A stretch of DNA of 64,000 bases from Aromatoleum toluclasticum ATCC 700605 (GCF_000378245.1 NZ_KB899496.1:1-64000); one strand, 5' to 3'; shown: positions 35,212 through 46,800, numbered from the stretch's first letter. Program-made: numbers and translations. Notes: a model not told the origin generated them from the sequence alone.

Positions 35212-35508
35212 TCAGCTTTCATAGGAGATCAGGACGACGTCGGCAGCCTGTTCGCGCAGCGGGATCAGGGCCTGATAGACGGGCGAATTGAACCAGCCGT
35301 TGAGCGAATCGATGTCGGGGAAGCGCAGCACCACGGTATCCGTGTGCGCATGCTCGCCGCCCAGCACGGTCACGCGCTTGCCGCGCAGCACCAGCTCCCC
35401 GCCCCAGCCCTCCAGCGTGCCGGGTACCCGCGAACGGTATTGGTCCCACTTGGCGGGATCCTTGATCGTGATGTGGCCGATGACGTAGGCAGGGGCTTTC
35501 TGTCTCAT
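35212..35508 (-). CDS. DUF1330 family protein
   Basis: 98 residues of the ferredoxin-like dimeric alpha-beta barrel group: YVIGHITIKDPAKWDQYRS, then TVVLRFPDIDSLNGWFNS and YQALIPLREQAADVVLI are typical of DUF1330. Catalytic role unknown. ATG 35508 has AGGA upstream; the longer frame to 35679 has atypical composition. Likely co-transcribed with the downstream DsbA-like gene. Confidence 0.85.
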   Translation of the reverse strand: MRQKAPAYVIGHITIKDPAKWDQYRSRVPGTLEGWGGELVLRGKRVTVLGGEHAHTDTVVLRFPDIDSLNGWFNSPVYQALIPLREQAADVVLISYES

Positions 35509-35580
35509 CAGATGTCCTGGAGGCTGGAGAGCGAGAGGCGCCGCGCGGCAATGCTTCGACGGATCTGAATGTCGGGGCGG

Positions 35581-35618
35581 AAAGGCGCGAATTATATCCG
35601 AGTCATAGGGGCGCCTTT
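35581..35618 (-). promoter_or_regulatory. TATAAT box flanked by an 8-bp inverted repeat (DUF1330 promoter region)
   Basis: On the minus strand a perfect TATAAT occupies 35596-35591, without a clear -35. It sits between AAAGGCGC (35581-35588) and GCGCCTTT (35611-35618), a perfect dyad with a 22-base spacer, which could be an operator. The rest of the gene-free stretch 35509-35825 holds an AT-rich segment at 35700-35755, presumably the sbp promoter; I could not place its hexamers. Confidence 0.45.
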
Positions 35619-35825
35619 GGTTCCGCGTCCATGACGTGCGTGGCCACGCGGTCGGGGGCGGTGTGATGTCTTCCGGCAAGAGCTCTTATGGCCGAACAAC
35701 ATGGTTGATAGCGGGCTTTATAGCGTATCTGGTTATATTGAAATAAGGTTTTATGCGTTGCCACGCACCCAGTCATGGGCTATCGTCAAGGCCTTTCCTG
35801 TTCATCGCTCGCTATTGGATTCCGC

Positions 35826-36821
35826 ATGAAAAAACTGACCAGCCTGTTGCTCGCAGCCGGACTTGCCTTCGCAAGCGGAGCCTTTGCCCAGTCCAATCTG
35901 CTCAACGTTTCCTACGATGTGGCGCGCGACGTTTACAAGGATTTCAACCCGCTGTTCCAGAAGCACTGGAAGGAAAAGACCGGCGAGACCGTCGAACTGC
36001 GCCAGTCGCACGGCGGTTCGTCGAAGCAGGCCCGCGCGGTGGCCGACGGCCTCGAGGCCGACGTCGTGACGATGAACCAGGCCACCGACGTCGATTTCCT
36101 CGCCGAGAAGGGCCTCGTCGCGAAGGATTACCCGAAGAAGTTCCCCGACAACGCCTCGCCCTACACTTCGACGATGGTGTTCATCGTGCGCAAGGGCAAC
36201 CCGAAGGCGATCAAGGACTGGAACGACATCGCCAAGCCGGGCATCCAGCTGATCATCCCGCATCCGAAGAACACCGGTAACGGCCGCTACTCGTATCTCG
36301 CCGCATGGGGTTACGCGCTGAAGCAGCCCGGTGGCAACGACAAGACCGCGCAGGAGTTCGTCGGCCAGCTGCTCAGGAACGCGCCGCTGTTCGGCTCGGG
36401 CGGCCGCGATGCGACGACCACGTTCATGCAGCGCAAGATCGGCGACGTGCTCGTCACCTTCGAGTCCGAGGCCGAACTGATCGCCAGGGAATTCGGACGT
36501 GGCGAGTTCGAGGTGGTGTATCCGAGCATCTCCATCCTGGCCGAATTCCCGGTTGCGATCGTAGACAAGGTTGTCGACAAGAAGGGCACGCGCAAGGTGG
36601 CGCAGGCCTACCTGGAATATCTGTGGTCGAAGGAAGGGCAGGAAAACGCGGCGGCGAACTACCTGCGCCCGCGTGATGCAGAAGTGCTGAAGAAGCACGC
36701 GGCAGCGTTCCCGCCGATCAAGACATTTACCGTGGATGAGGTGTTCGGCGGCTGGAGCAAGGCGGCATCCGCCCACTTCAAGGATGGCGGCAGCTTCGAC
36801 CAGATCTACGTTCAGAAGTAA
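35826..36821 (+). CDS. sbp: periplasmic sulfate-binding protein
   Basis: 331 residues. Signal peptide of about 22 residues (LLLAAGLAFASGAFAQ), then a type II periplasmic binding fold with NVSYDVARDVYKDFNPLF, HGGSSKQARAV, TSTMVFIVRKGNPK and KNTGNGRYSYLAAW, all standard in Sbp/CysP. It captures sulfate (or thiosulfate) for the CysTWA transporter. The next gene is cysT, separated by a hairpin, so more Sbp than membrane subunits is expected. Sbp versus CysP specificity is not certain. Confidence 0.92.
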   Translation: MKKLTSLLLAAGLAFASGAFAQSNLLNVSYDVARDVYKDFNPLFQKHWKEKTGETVELRQSHGGSSKQARAVADGLEADVVTMNQATDVDFLAEKGLVAKDYPKKFPDNASPYTSTMVFIVRKGNPKAIKDWNDIAKPGIQLIIPHPKNTGNGRYSYLAAWGYALKQPGGNDKTAQEFVGQLLRNAPLFGSGGRDATTTFMQRKIGDVLVTFESEAELIAREFGRGEFEVVYPSISILAEFPVAIVDKVVDKKGTRKVAQAYLEYLWSKEGQENAAANYLRPRDAEVLKKHAAAFPPIKTFTVDEVFGGWSKAASAHFKDGGSFDQIYVQK

Positions 36822-36838
36822 GATCCGGGGTTTTTCTC

Positions 36839-36868
36839 GCGCAGCGGCCCCATCGCGGGCCGCTGCGC
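36839..36868 (+). terminator. strong hairpin between sbp and cysT
   Basis: Perfect 12-bp stem GCGCAGCGGCCC / GGGCCGCTGCGC (36839-36850, 36857-36868) with a 6-base loop and only a short T-rich tail. It probably acts as a partial terminator and 3' stabiliser that sets a higher level of sbp message than of cysTWA. Confidence 0.7.
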
Positions 36869-36904
36869 CTTTCGATTTCCACGACAGACGGTTCCGACTT
36901 CGAC

Positions 36905-37801
36905 ATGTTTCCCGCTCCCGCCAAACGGGATGGCGTATTGCCCGGCTTCAGGCTGGGGCTGGGCTATACGCTGACCTACCTGACCCTGCTGGTACTGATC
37001 CCGCTCGGCGGCATGATCCTCATGACCGGCAAGCTGAGCTGGGGCAGTTTCTGGGACATCGCGACCGCCGAGCGTGCGCTGGCCTCGTATCGGGTCACCT
37101 TCGGTGCATCCCTTTTCGCGGCGGTCGTGAATGCCGTGTTCGGGCTGATCGTCGCGTGGGTGCTGGTGCGCTACCCGTTCCCCGGCAAGCGCTTCGTCGA
37201 CGCCCTCGTCGATCTGCCCTTCGCGCTGCCGACCGCGGTGGCAGGCATCACGCTCGCGACGCTGTACGCGGAGAACGGCTGGGTCGGACAGTTCCTCGCC
37301 AAGCTCGGCATCAAGGTCGCCTTCACGCCGCTGGGCATCGTCGTCGCGCTGATCTTCGTGACGCTGCCTTTCGTCGTCCGCACGCTGCAGCCGGTGATCG
37401 AGGACATCGAGGCCGAGGTCGAGGAGGCCGCTGCGTCGCTGGGCGCGACGCGCTGGCAGACCTTCGCCCGGGTGCTGCTGCCGGGCATCTTCCCGGCCTG
37501 GCTGACGGGCTTCACGCTCGCATTCTCGCGTGCGATCGGCGAATTCGGCTCGGTGATCTTCATCGCCGGCAACATGCCGCTGATCTCCGAGATCACGCCC
37601 CTGCTGATCATCTCCAAGCTCGAGCAGTACGACCTGGTCGGCGCAACCGCGCTCGCGGTCGTGATGCTGGTGATCTCCTTCGTGATGTTGCTCGTGATCA
37701 ACCTGCTGCAGTGGTGGGCGGCCAACCGCCACGCGAAGGGCAGTGACGCCGAACCCGCCGAAGCGCTCGCGCCCGGCGCACTGGTAGAGGCCCGGCCATG
37801 A
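36905..37801 (+). CDS. cysT: sulfate ABC transporter permease CysT
   Basis: 298 residues, about six membrane segments, with the EAA loop [22 protein letters not shown] that contacts CysA and [15 protein letters not shown] near the end, as in CysT/CysU. Forms the pore with CysW. Its stop overlaps cysW in ATGA form. Confidence 0.95.
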   Translation: MFPAPAKRDGVLPGFRLGLGYTLTYLTLLVLIPLGGMILMTGKLSWGSFWDIATAERALASYRVTFGASLFAAVVNAVFGLIVAWVLVRYPFPGKRFVDALVDLPFALPTAVAGITLATLYAENGWVGQFLAKLGIKVAFTPLGIVVALIFVTLPFVVRTLQPVIEDIEAEVEEAAASLGATRWQTFARVLLPGIFPAWLTGFTLAFSRAIGEFGSVIFIAGNMPLISEITPLLIISKLEQYDLVGATALAVVMLVISFVMLLVINLLQWWAANRHAKGSDAEPAEALAPGALVEARP

Positions 37802-38690
37802 CAGTACGCCGTGCCACCGCGGAGCCGCGCTGGGTCCGCCTGCTGCTGACGGGCGTCGCCCTCGGCTTCCTGTTCCTGTTCCTCGTGCTGCCGCTGATCG
37901 CGGTCTTCTGGGAAGCTTTCGCGCAGGGTGCGCAGGCCTACTGGGAGGCGCTGAAGGACTCCGAAGCCCGTTCCGCGATGCTGCTGACGCTGACGATCGC
38001 CGCGGTCGTGCTGCCCTTCAACATCGCCTTCGGCGTCGCCGCGGCGTGGGCGATCGCGAAGTTCGAATTCCGCGGCAAAAGCCTGCTCACGACGCTGATC
38101 GACCTGCCGTTCGCGGTGTCGCCGGTCGTCGCCGGCCTGATCTTCATCATCCTGTTCGGCGCACAGGGCTTCTTCGGCTCCTGGCTCGCCGCGAACGACG
38201 TCAAGATCATCTTCGCGCTGCCCGGCATGGTGCTCGCGACGCTGTTCGTGACCTTCCCCTTCGTCGCGCGCGAACTGATCCCGTTGATGCAGGCGCAGGG
38301 GCGCGACGAGGAAGAGGCAGCGATCTCGCTCGGCGCCTCCGGCTGGCAGATGTTCTGGCGCGTGACGGTGCCGAACATCAAATGGGGCCTGATGTACGGC
38401 GTGATCCTCGCGAACGCGCGCGCAATGGGCGAATTCGGCGCCGTGAGCGTCGTCTCCGGCCACATCCGCGGCGAAACCAACACGCTGCCGCTGCACGTCG
38501 AGATCCTCTACAACGAATACAACCAGATCGGGGCCTTCGCCGCGGCGACCGTCCTCGCCTTCCTTGGCCTCGTGACGCTGGTCGCGAAGACCGTCGTCGA
38601 GTGGCGCATGCGCAAGGAAACCGAGATGCTGACCGCCGATCTGCCGCCCGAAAAAACCGAACAGCCGCCCGTCGTGGCCACGGAAAGCTC

Positions 38691-38694
<4 letters not shown>
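37798..38694 (+). CDS. cysW: sulfate ABC transporter permease CysW
   Basis: 298 residues, six membrane segments. [19 protein letters not shown] is the EAA loop, and [20 protein letters not shown] distinguishes CysW from CysT. Overlaps cysT and cysA by 4 bases each, so the three subunits are coupled. Confidence 0.95.
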
Positions 38695-39758
<1,064 letters not shown>

Positions 39759-39776
39759 TCCCCATGCCGGGGTCTG

Positions 39777-40706
39777 CTAACTCGTCAGCCCCTGCGCGAT
39801 GGCAACGATGTAGACCGCGTACAGTGCGAGCAGCACGACGCCCCTGCGTCGGCTGATGAAGCCGCTGCGGGGCGGCCAGGTCACGGCGACGGCGACCAGG
39901 CCGCAGACGAGCGCGACCATCACCTCGCGCCAGCCGATGGCGATCGGGTGGATCACCGCGGCGATCGGGACGATGAGCAGGCCGTTGAAGATGTTGCTGC
40001 CGAGGATCGTGCCCAGGCTCACCTCGTCGTGGCCGCGCAGTTTGGCGATGACGGTGGTCGCCAGTTCCGGGGTGGAGGTGCCGATGGCTACGAGTGTCGC
40101 GCCGATGATGAATTCGTCGATGCCGTAGCTGGCTGCGATGCCCTTGGCGGCGACAACGATGATGTTGCCGGCCAGCACGAGAAATCCCAGTCCGACTACG
40201 CCGGATGCAAGCGCCTTACCGACACGCGGGGCGCCCATCACGGACTCAGCCGCGCTGCGCTGGCGCCGCGCCTCCATCACCGCAGCACTGAGCCATGCGG
40301 CGAAGAGGGCCAGCATCAGGAGCCCGTCGACGCGTGACAGCACGCCGTCCAGGAACAGCACCCCGGTAACCACGGGCACCAGCAGCGCGACTGGAAAGTC
40401 GCGCCTGACACTGTCGCGGGGACTCTGAATGCCGGCGATCACCAACGCCAGCGCAAGGACCAGCGCGATGTTCACGACGTTGCTGCCCAGCGCGTCGCCG
40501 AGCGCGATCTCGGGGGTTCCGGCGAGCGCGGAATTCACCGACACCGACAGTTCCGGACTGGATGTGGCAAAGGCGGCGACGGTGGCGCCGATGATGCCGG
40601 GAGAGATGCGCGCCCAGTGTGCGAGGCCGACGGCGCCGCGCACGAACAGTTCTCCGCCGATGCCCGCGGCAGCTACGCCCGCGAGCAGGCCCACGTAGTC
40701 GTTCAT
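39777..40706 (-). CDS. calcium/sodium antiporter-type membrane protein (CaCA family)
   Basis: 309 residues with ten membrane segments and the two internally repeated alpha motifs of the cation/Ca exchanger family: GATVAAFATSSPELSVS with GDALGSNVVNIALVLAL, and GATLVAIGTSTPELATT with GTILGSNIFNGLLIVP. The acidic and Ser/Thr residues that bind cations are intact. Resembles E. coli YrbG. Convergent with cysA (18-base gap). Ion specificity is not proven. Confidence 0.9.
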   Translation of the reverse strand: MNDYVGLLAGVAAAGIGGELFVRGAVGLAHWARISPGIIGATVAAFATSSPELSVSVNSALAGTPEIALGDALGSNVVNIALVLALALVIAGIQSPRDSVRRDFPVALLVPVVTGVLFLDGVLSRVDGLLMLALFAAWLSAAVMEARRQRSAAESVMGAPRVGKALASGVVGLGFLVLAGNIIVVAAKGIAASYGIDEFIIGATLVAIGTSTPELATTVIAKLRGHDEVSLGTILGSNIFNGLLIVPIAAVIHPIAIGWREVMVALVCGLVAVAVTWPPRSGFISRRRGVVLLALYAVYIVAIAQGLTS

Positions 40707-40752
40707 CGAATTGGTGCCCGCGTCATGGGCACCAAGATACCGGAATCGGCTG

Positions 40753-41175
40753 CTAATCGGCGAGATCGAGCTGTGGGTTCCACACCACTTCCCACAGGTG
40801 GCCGTCCGGATCGGCAAAATAGCCCGCGTAACCGCCCCAGAACGTGTCGCCGGCCTGCTTGACGATGCGCGCGCCGGCCTGCCGGGCCTGGGACATGACC
40901 GCATCGACGTCCTGTCTCGAGGCAACGTTGTGCCCCAGTGAGCACTCGGTGGAAGAAGGGGCGCCGGCGGGCAGCCCCGTATCGTGCACGAGGCTGGTCC
41001 GCGGCCAGAGCGCCAGCTTGACGCCGTGCTGAAGGTCGAAGAACGCGACGGCGCCATGTTCGAACTCGGTACCGATGATGCCTTCCGTCGGCAGGCCGAG
41101 CCCGTCGCGGTAAAAGCGTAGCGCGCGTTCGAGATCGTCGACTGCGAGGGTCAGGACTGTCAGTCGGGGTTTCAT
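40753..41175 (-). CDS. glyoxalase/bleomycin-resistance-like (VOC) protein
   Basis: 140 residues, VOC fold with two beta-alpha-beta-beta-beta units: LTVLTLAVDDLERALRFYRD and AGYFADPDGHLWEVVWNP. Metal ligand candidates are the His in FEHGAVAFF or GHNVASR and the Glu of LWEVVW. ATG 41175 has AGGTGG upstream. Family members are lyases, dioxygenases or binding proteins; I cannot choose. 46 bases from the exchanger gene on the same strand. Confidence 0.85.
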   Translation of the reverse strand: MKPRLTVLTLAVDDLERALRFYRDGLGLPTEGIIGTEFEHGAVAFFDLQHGVKLALWPRTSLVHDTGLPAGAPSSTECSLGHNVASRQDVDAVMSQARQAGARIVKQAGDTFWGGYAGYFADPDGHLWEVVWNPQLDLAD

Positions 41176-41208
41176 GTTTCCCACCTGTGACTTCGCGGTC
41201 TATGTGGC

Positions 41209-41991
41209 TCAGCGCGCGGCGCTCTTGTCGCGGATCAGTTCGGCAACGCGTGCGCCCTCCCGGGTGTCGAGCCGGGTTGCCAGTGTGAGTGCGGTTTCGC
41301 CCTTGCGCGTGCTCGCGAAGATGTTCGCTCCGCGTTCGGCCAGCAGCTCGGCGATGTCGACGACCCCGCCCGACAGGGACAGGAGGAAGGGCGTGTTGCC
41401 CAGCGGGTCGCGTACGTTCACCTGTGCGCCGCGGAGGATGAGCGCTTCGGCAATGCTGCGGTAGCCCTCGGTCGGCTTGCCGCAGGCGACGAGGAGTGGA
41501 GTGAGGCCCAGCCCGTCGCGCGCGTTCACGTCCGCGCCGGCGTTCACGAGGATGCTTGCGATCACGGTGAAGCCGCGCTTCAGTGCGAAGAGAAGGGGGG
41601 GCGTGCCGTCCACGTCGATACCGTGGATGCAGAATCTGGCCCGCACGAAGAGGTCGACGAGCTCGCGATCGCCGGTGCGCAAGGCGGCAAGGAAGGCCTC
41701 CCGGTCGACCGTGATGCCGCGCTCGGCGAGTTCCTGCACCGCATGTTCGCGGCGCTCTGCTTGGCGGAAGGTCTCCAGTTCGCGGAATTCGCGCAACGTG
41801 ATGATGTCTGCGAGCACCAGGGGCGGGAAGCCCTGTCGGCCGCCGCGCTTGTCGATCAGCAGATCGCTGAAGTAGTCGTGGATTTCGGGCGTGTCCCACA
41901 GGAACTCGATGCGCGTGAGGATGCGGTCGAATTTCTCTTCGAGATGGATCGGGTACTTGTCGCCAAGGCACTCGAAGAGGGGATGTTTCAT
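41209..41991 (-). CDS. ankyrin-repeat protein
   Basis: 260 residues. The first 100 are helical and charged without a known motif (FDRILTRIEFLWDTPEIHDY); from about residue 115 there are four or five ankyrin repeats (DVDGTPPLLFALKRGFTVIA; ADVNARDGLGLTPLLVACG; AQVNVRDPLGNTPFLLSLSG; KGETALTLATRLDTREGARV). No signal peptide, so probably a cytoplasmic binding protein. ATG 41991 chosen; a weak ribosome site. The partner is unknown. Confidence 0.88.
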   Translation of the reverse strand: MKHPLFECLGDKYPIHLEEKFDRILTRIEFLWDTPEIHDYFSDLLIDKRGGRQGFPPLVLADIITLREFRELETFRQAERREHAVQELAERGITVDREAFLAALRTGDRELVDLFVRARFCIHGIDVDGTPPLLFALKRGFTVIASILVNAGADVNARDGLGLTPLLVACGKPTEGYRSIAEALILRGAQVNVRDPLGNTPFLLSLSGGVVDIAELLAERGANIFASTRKGETALTLATRLDTREGARVAELIRDKSAAR

Positions 41992-42169
41992 GGGTGAGCG
42001 TCCCGTTGCCGGTTGTTCGCGATTTGCGGCCGACGTGCGAACGCGGGGCGGGCTGTGCATCGCTGAGGTCGTGCTACAAGGTTGCGAGAATCGTTTGCAT
42101 TCTCGCATACCTGCGATGAAGCGGCACCCGGACGATGGGAAGCGCACGAACCTTCGTAGCACGAACTTT

Positions 42170-42270
42170 CGTAGGGCGGGAGGAGCGCAGCGCATCCCGC
42201 CAATCCAGCCGCGTCGAAGGCATTTCCAAGCGCCATGGCGGGATCCGCCTTCGGCTCCTCCCGCCCTACG
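42170..42270. repeat. hairpin-forming dispersed repeat, copy A
   Basis: CGTAGGGCGGGAGGAGC (42170-42186) is the perfect complement of 42254-42270, and ATCCCGCC (42194-42201) of 42237-42244, so the element folds into a long interrupted hairpin. Related copies are at 53872 and 61821. The remainder of the gene-free stretch 41992-42307 shows nothing else. Confidence 0.85.
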
Positions 42271-42307
42271 GATCCGTGCCTCTGGCGTAGTGCCGCCGTC
42301 CGTGCGT

Positions 42308-43582
42308 TCAGTGCCCCTTGAGCTTCATCACGCCAAGCGCATCCATGACGATCTTCTCGTAGATCGGTTCGGATTTGCCCTTGCGCAGCTTGTACATGAA
42401 GTATTTCTCGAAGGCGACCTTGGCGAGGTGCACCCACTTGCCTTCGGAGAACCAGTTGACGTTGCGTGGCGGAATCTGCGGCAGGGCGATGAATGCGGCA
42501 CCGGAACTGCCGAAGTCCGCGAGGCACACGGCATTCCAGGTCGCCTTTTCGGTCGGTTCGCGCCCGTCGAGCGCGGCGCGGATGTTCTTCGCGGTGGCGG
42601 TGACCATGGATTCGATCATGAAGCCGGTCTTGGGGGTGCCGATCGGCACCGGGGTCGCCTCGACGGGCGGGATCGCGACGCACACGCCGACGGCGAAGAC
42701 GTTCGGATAGGCCGGATTGCGCTGGTAGGCGTCGATGGGGACGAAACCGCGCGGGTTGCTCAGGCCTTCGACACCCAGGACGGCATCGACGCCCTTGAAG
42801 GCCGGCAGCATCATCGAGTAACGGAACGGCAACTCGTGCTCCTTCTTCGGTTTGCCGTCCTCGTCGTGCTCGGTCACGAACATCCTGCCGTCCTCGACCC
42901 GTGTCACCTTGGCGTTGCAGATCCATTTGATGTGCCGGTCGCGGAACATCGACTCGAGCATGCCCCTGGAGTCGCCGACGCCACCCAACCCCAGATGCCC
43001 GATGTAGGGTTCCGAGGTCACGAAAGTCATCGGGACGCGGTCGCGCAGCTTGCGCTTGCGCAGGTCGGTTTCCATGATGAATGCGAACTCGTAGGCCGGT
43101 CCGAAGCAGGAGGCACCCTGGACCGCCCCGACGACGATGGGGCCGGGATCGGCGATGAAGTCCGACCACACGTCCGCGGCTGCCGTGGCGTGGTCGACGT
43201 GGCAGATCGACTGCGTATGCCCCGCCGGACCGAGACCCGGGATCTCCTCGAAGGCGAGCCGTGGTCCGGTTGCGATCACGAGGTAGTCGTAGTCGACGAA
43301 GCTGCCGTCGGCGAGCTCGACCTGGTTGCGACCGGGATGCACGCGCGCCGCGGCCTGCTGGATGAAGCGGACCTTGCGCGCGGCAAGCAGCGGGGCTATC
43401 TCGAGTTCGATTTCGTCACGCTTGCGCCAGTTGACGGCCACCCACGGGTTGGACGGCACGAAGTGGAAGGTCGCGGTATTTGCGATTACCGTCACCTCGT
43501 CCCCGGGGCGCGCGTGCTGTTTCATCTCATAGGCCATCGGCATGCCGCCGATGCCGGCTCCGATGATTACGATGTGAGCCAT
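42308..43582 (-). CDS. sqr: sulfide:quinone oxidoreductase-type flavoprotein
   Basis: 424 residues. An N-terminal FAD-binding motif HIVIIGAGIGGMPMAYEM, a second strand YDYLVIATGPRLAF, and two redox cysteines in the expected places (VQGASCFGPAYEF and NVFAVGVCVAIPP) with GTPKTGFMIESM near the C-terminus. Such enzymes sit on the inner membrane and oxidise sulfide to polysulfide, feeding quinone. GGAGGAG precedes the ATG. The perfect 22-bp dyad at 43714 in its upstream region suggests repressor control. Type (I versus others) and true substrate are inferred; a relative such as a flavocytochrome c-like enzyme is less likely. Confidence 0.85.
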   Translation of the reverse strand: MAHIVIIGAGIGGMPMAYEMKQHARPGDEVTVIANTATFHFVPSNPWVAVNWRKRDEIELEIAPLLAARKVRFIQQAAARVHPGRNQVELADGSFVDYDYLVIATGPRLAFEEIPGLGPAGHTQSICHVDHATAAADVWSDFIADPGPIVVGAVQGASCFGPAYEFAFIMETDLRKRKLRDRVPMTFVTSEPYIGHLGLGGVGDSRGMLESMFRDRHIKWICNAKVTRVEDGRMFVTEHDEDGKPKKEHELPFRYSMMLPAFKGVDAVLGVEGLSNPRGFVPIDAYQRNPAYPNVFAVGVCVAIPPVEATPVPIGTPKTGFMIESMVTATAKNIRAALDGREPTEKATWNAVCLADFGSSGAAFIALPQIPPRNVNWFSEGKWVHLAKVAFEKYFMYKLRKGKSEPIYEKIVMDALGVMKLKGH

Positions 43583-43713
43583 GTGTCTCCTCCGTTTGTC
43601 GATTGCGTGCGCCCGCTTACCGGGTCTGTCGGCGGTGGAGGGAGACCGAGAGGACGGCCTCGCTCCGACTGCATCGCTGCGCCTGAAGGCTGTCAACGTG
43701 CACGACCGATAGT

Positions 43714-43735
43714 AACATTAGAATAGTCTAATGTT
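43714..43735. promoter_or_regulatory. perfect 9-bp inverted repeat upstream of sqr
   Basis: AACATTAGA and TCTAATGTT flank ATAG, giving a perfect 22-bp dyad 132 bases upstream of the sqr start. AT-rich dyads of this length and spacing are typical of ArsR/SmtB-family repressors, some of which respond to sulfide or persulfide. No arsR-like gene lies in the window. The rest of the 307-base gap 43583-43889 contains no other feature I can support. Confidence 0.55.
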
Positions 43736-43889
43736 TTGATCTGTGACGCGGGTTACATGGAGGAGGGATGGGGCAGGCAAGCGGAAATACGGGGCCTGGC
43801 ACAACCAGGGGCGCCAGCGTCGAAGTCGTCGCCTCGCGCCCGCAGTCCGGCCTCGCGAATGCAAGGCCCGGACGCGAATCCGTGTGGGA

Positions 43890-46800
43890 TCAGGCTTTCA
43901 CGGCTTCCAGCAGCTCCCTGACGCCCTGCACGCGTTGCTTCAGGTTCGGCAGGCTCGCCTTGCGGATCAGGCGATCGGGGCCGGACATCTTCGTGCTGCG
44001 GTCCTTCTGGATCAGCATGATGACCTTGACCGGGTCGATCGGCGGGTTGGGGCCGAACTGCACGCTGATCTGCGCGTCGCTGGCGTCGAGCTTGGCGACG
44101 CCGAAGGGTTTCACGAGCAGGCGCAGGCGGTGCGATTCGATCAGGGCCTGGGTCTGCGGCGGCAGTTCGCCGAAGCGGTCGATCAGCTCTTCCTGCAAGC
44201 TGCGCAGCTCGTCGTCGGCCTCGCAGTTGGCGAGGCGCTTGTAGAGCGTCAGGCGCTCCTGCACGTCGGGGCAGTAATTGTTGGGCAGCAGCGCGGGCGT
44301 GTGGAGGTTGATTTCCGACACGACTTCCAGCGGCTGGCTGAGGTCGGGTTCCTTGCCGGCCTGCAGGTCGCGCACGGCGCGCTTGAGCATCTCGGTGTAC
44401 AGGCTGAAGCCGACCTGCTGGATCTCGCCGGACTGGTTTTCGCCGAGCACCTCGCCCGCGCCGCGGATCTCCAGATCGTGCATCGCGAGGTAGAAGCCGG
44501 AACCGAGCTCCTCCATCATCGTGATCGCCTCGAGGCGCTTTTGCGCCAGTGCCGTCGGCTTCGCGTGGGCGTCCGTCAGCAGGTAGGCGTAGGCCTGGTG
44601 ATGGCTGCGGCCGACGCGACCGCGCAGCTGGTGCAGCTGGGCGAGGCCGAAGCGGTCGGCGCGGTTGATGATGATGGTGTTGGCAGTCGGGATGTTGATG
44701 CCGGTCTCGATGATGGTCGTGCACAGCAGCAGGTTGGCGCGCTGCGCGGTGAAGTCGCGCATGACCCGTTCGAGCTCGCGTTCGGGCAGCTGGCCGTGGC
44801 CGACGACGATGCGCGCCTCGGGCAGCAGCTCCGCGAGGTCGTCGCGCACGTTCTCGATCGTCTCGACCTCGTTGTGCAGGAAATACACCTGGCCGCCGCG
44901 CTTGAACTCGCGCAGCACCGCTTCGCGCACGATGCCCTTGCTGTGGCGCTGCACGAAGGTCTTGATCGCGAGGCGCTTCTGCGGTGCCGTGGCGATCACA
45001 GAGAACTCGCGCAGGCCTTCGAGCGCGAGGCCCAGCGTGCGCGGGATCGGCGTCGCGGTGAGGGTCAGGATGTCGATTTCGCTGCGCAGCGCCTTCAACG
45101 ACTCCTTCTGGCGCACGCCGAAGCGGTGTTCCTCGTCGATGATGACGAGTCCCAGGCGCTTGAACTGGACGTCCTTCTGCAGCAGGCGGTGCGTGCCGAT
45201 GATGATGTCGACCTTGCCTTCGCCGAGCTGCTTCAGGGCTTCGGTCTGTTCCTTGGCGCTCTTGAAGCGCGACAGTTCGGCGATGCGGATCGGGAAGTCG
45301 GCGAAGCGGTCGGAGAAGGTCTGGTAGTGCTGTTCGGCCAGCAGCGTGGTCGGCGTCAGCACGACGACCTGCTTGCCGTCCGCAACCGCAATGAAGGCCG
45401 CGCGCAGGGCGACTTCGGTCTTGCCGAAGCCGACGTCGCCGCACACGAGGCGGTCCATCGGCCGGCCGGACTTCATGTCGGCGATGACGGCGTCGATCGC
45501 GCCCTGCTGGTCGGGCGTGGTCTCGAAGCCGAAGCCTTCGGCGAAGGCGTCGAGGTCGTGCTGCTTGAAGTCGAAGCGATGGCCGGCCCGGGCCGCGCGC
45601 TGTGCGTACAGGGCCAGCAGTTCGGCCGCCGTGTCGCGCACCTGCATCGCGGCCTTCTTCTTCGCTTTCTCCCACTGGCCGGAGCCGAGGCGGTGCAGTT
45701 CGACCGCTTCCGGGTCGGCGCCGGCGTAGCGCGAGATCACGTGCAGCTGCGCGACCGGGACGTAGAGCTTGTCGCCGTTGGCGTACTCCAGGTCGAGGAA
45801 CTCGGTCTGCCCCTCGCCGAGGTCCATGTGGATCAGGCCGAGGTAGCGGCCGATGCCGTGCGATTCATGCACGACGGGGTCGCCCGGCCTCAGCTCGGAG
45901 AGGTCGCGCAGCCAGCCTTCCATCGTCGCCGCCTTGCGTGCGTCGCGGCGGACGCGCGTGCGCGTGGTCGCGGCGTACAGCTCGGACTCGGTGACGATCG
46001 CGATCTTCGCGTCGGGCAGCAGGAAGCCGGTCGCGAGCGGGCCGACGCCCAGCGCGAGCGGCTCGGCGGATTCGACAAAACCCGTGAAGTCCGCGCTCGC
46101 GGCGGGCTTCAGGCCATACTCGCCGAAGAACTCCGAGATCGTCTCGCGCCGGCCCGGCGCGTCGGCCAGCACCAGCACCCGACCGCCGCTTCCGGCCCAG
46201 TCGCCTTCGAGGAAAGCCTTGAGGCGGTGCAGCGGATCGGTCGCCTTGCGCTCGACGGACAAGTCGGGAAGCGTCGCCGCGGCGGCTTCGGCGCCGGCAT
46301 CCGGCGCGGCGATGTGGACGCGCGGGCGATCCTTGAGCGCGGCGTAGAAGGATTCCTGCCCGAGGAACAGCGCTTCCGGCGGTAGCACCGGACGCGTGCG
46401 GTCGCCCTTGAGGAAGTCGTAGCGCGAGCGCGTGTCGCGCCAGAACTCGTCGATCGCGGTGGGAACGTCGCGGTGCAGGACCACCGCGGCCTCGGCCGGC
46501 AGGTAGTCGAAGAGGGTCGCCGTGTCGTCGAAGAACAGCGGCAGGAAGTACTCGATGCCCGCCGGGGCGATGCCGTTCGACACGTCCTTATACAGCGACA
46601 CGCGCGAAGGATCGCCTTCGAAAGTCTCGCGGAAGCGGCTGCGGAAGTGCGTGCGCCCCTTCTCGTCCATGGGGAACTCGCGCGCCGGCAGCAGGCGGAT
46701 TTCAGGCACGGGATAGACGGTGCGCTGCGTGTCCGGATCGAAGGTCTTGATGTTTTCGACTTCGTCGTCGAAGAGGTCGATGCGGAAGGGCAGGGCCGCG

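Noticed and set aside
42170-42270. CRISPR-like or attC-like reading of the dispersed repeat
   Set aside because: Copies are far apart, not tandem with spacers, and no cas or integrase gene is near; a REP/MITE-type element fits better.
43743-46385. Plus-strand open frame of 880 codons opposite mfd
   Set aside because: Mirror of mfd codons; mfd has every expected helicase motif, whereas this frame has none.
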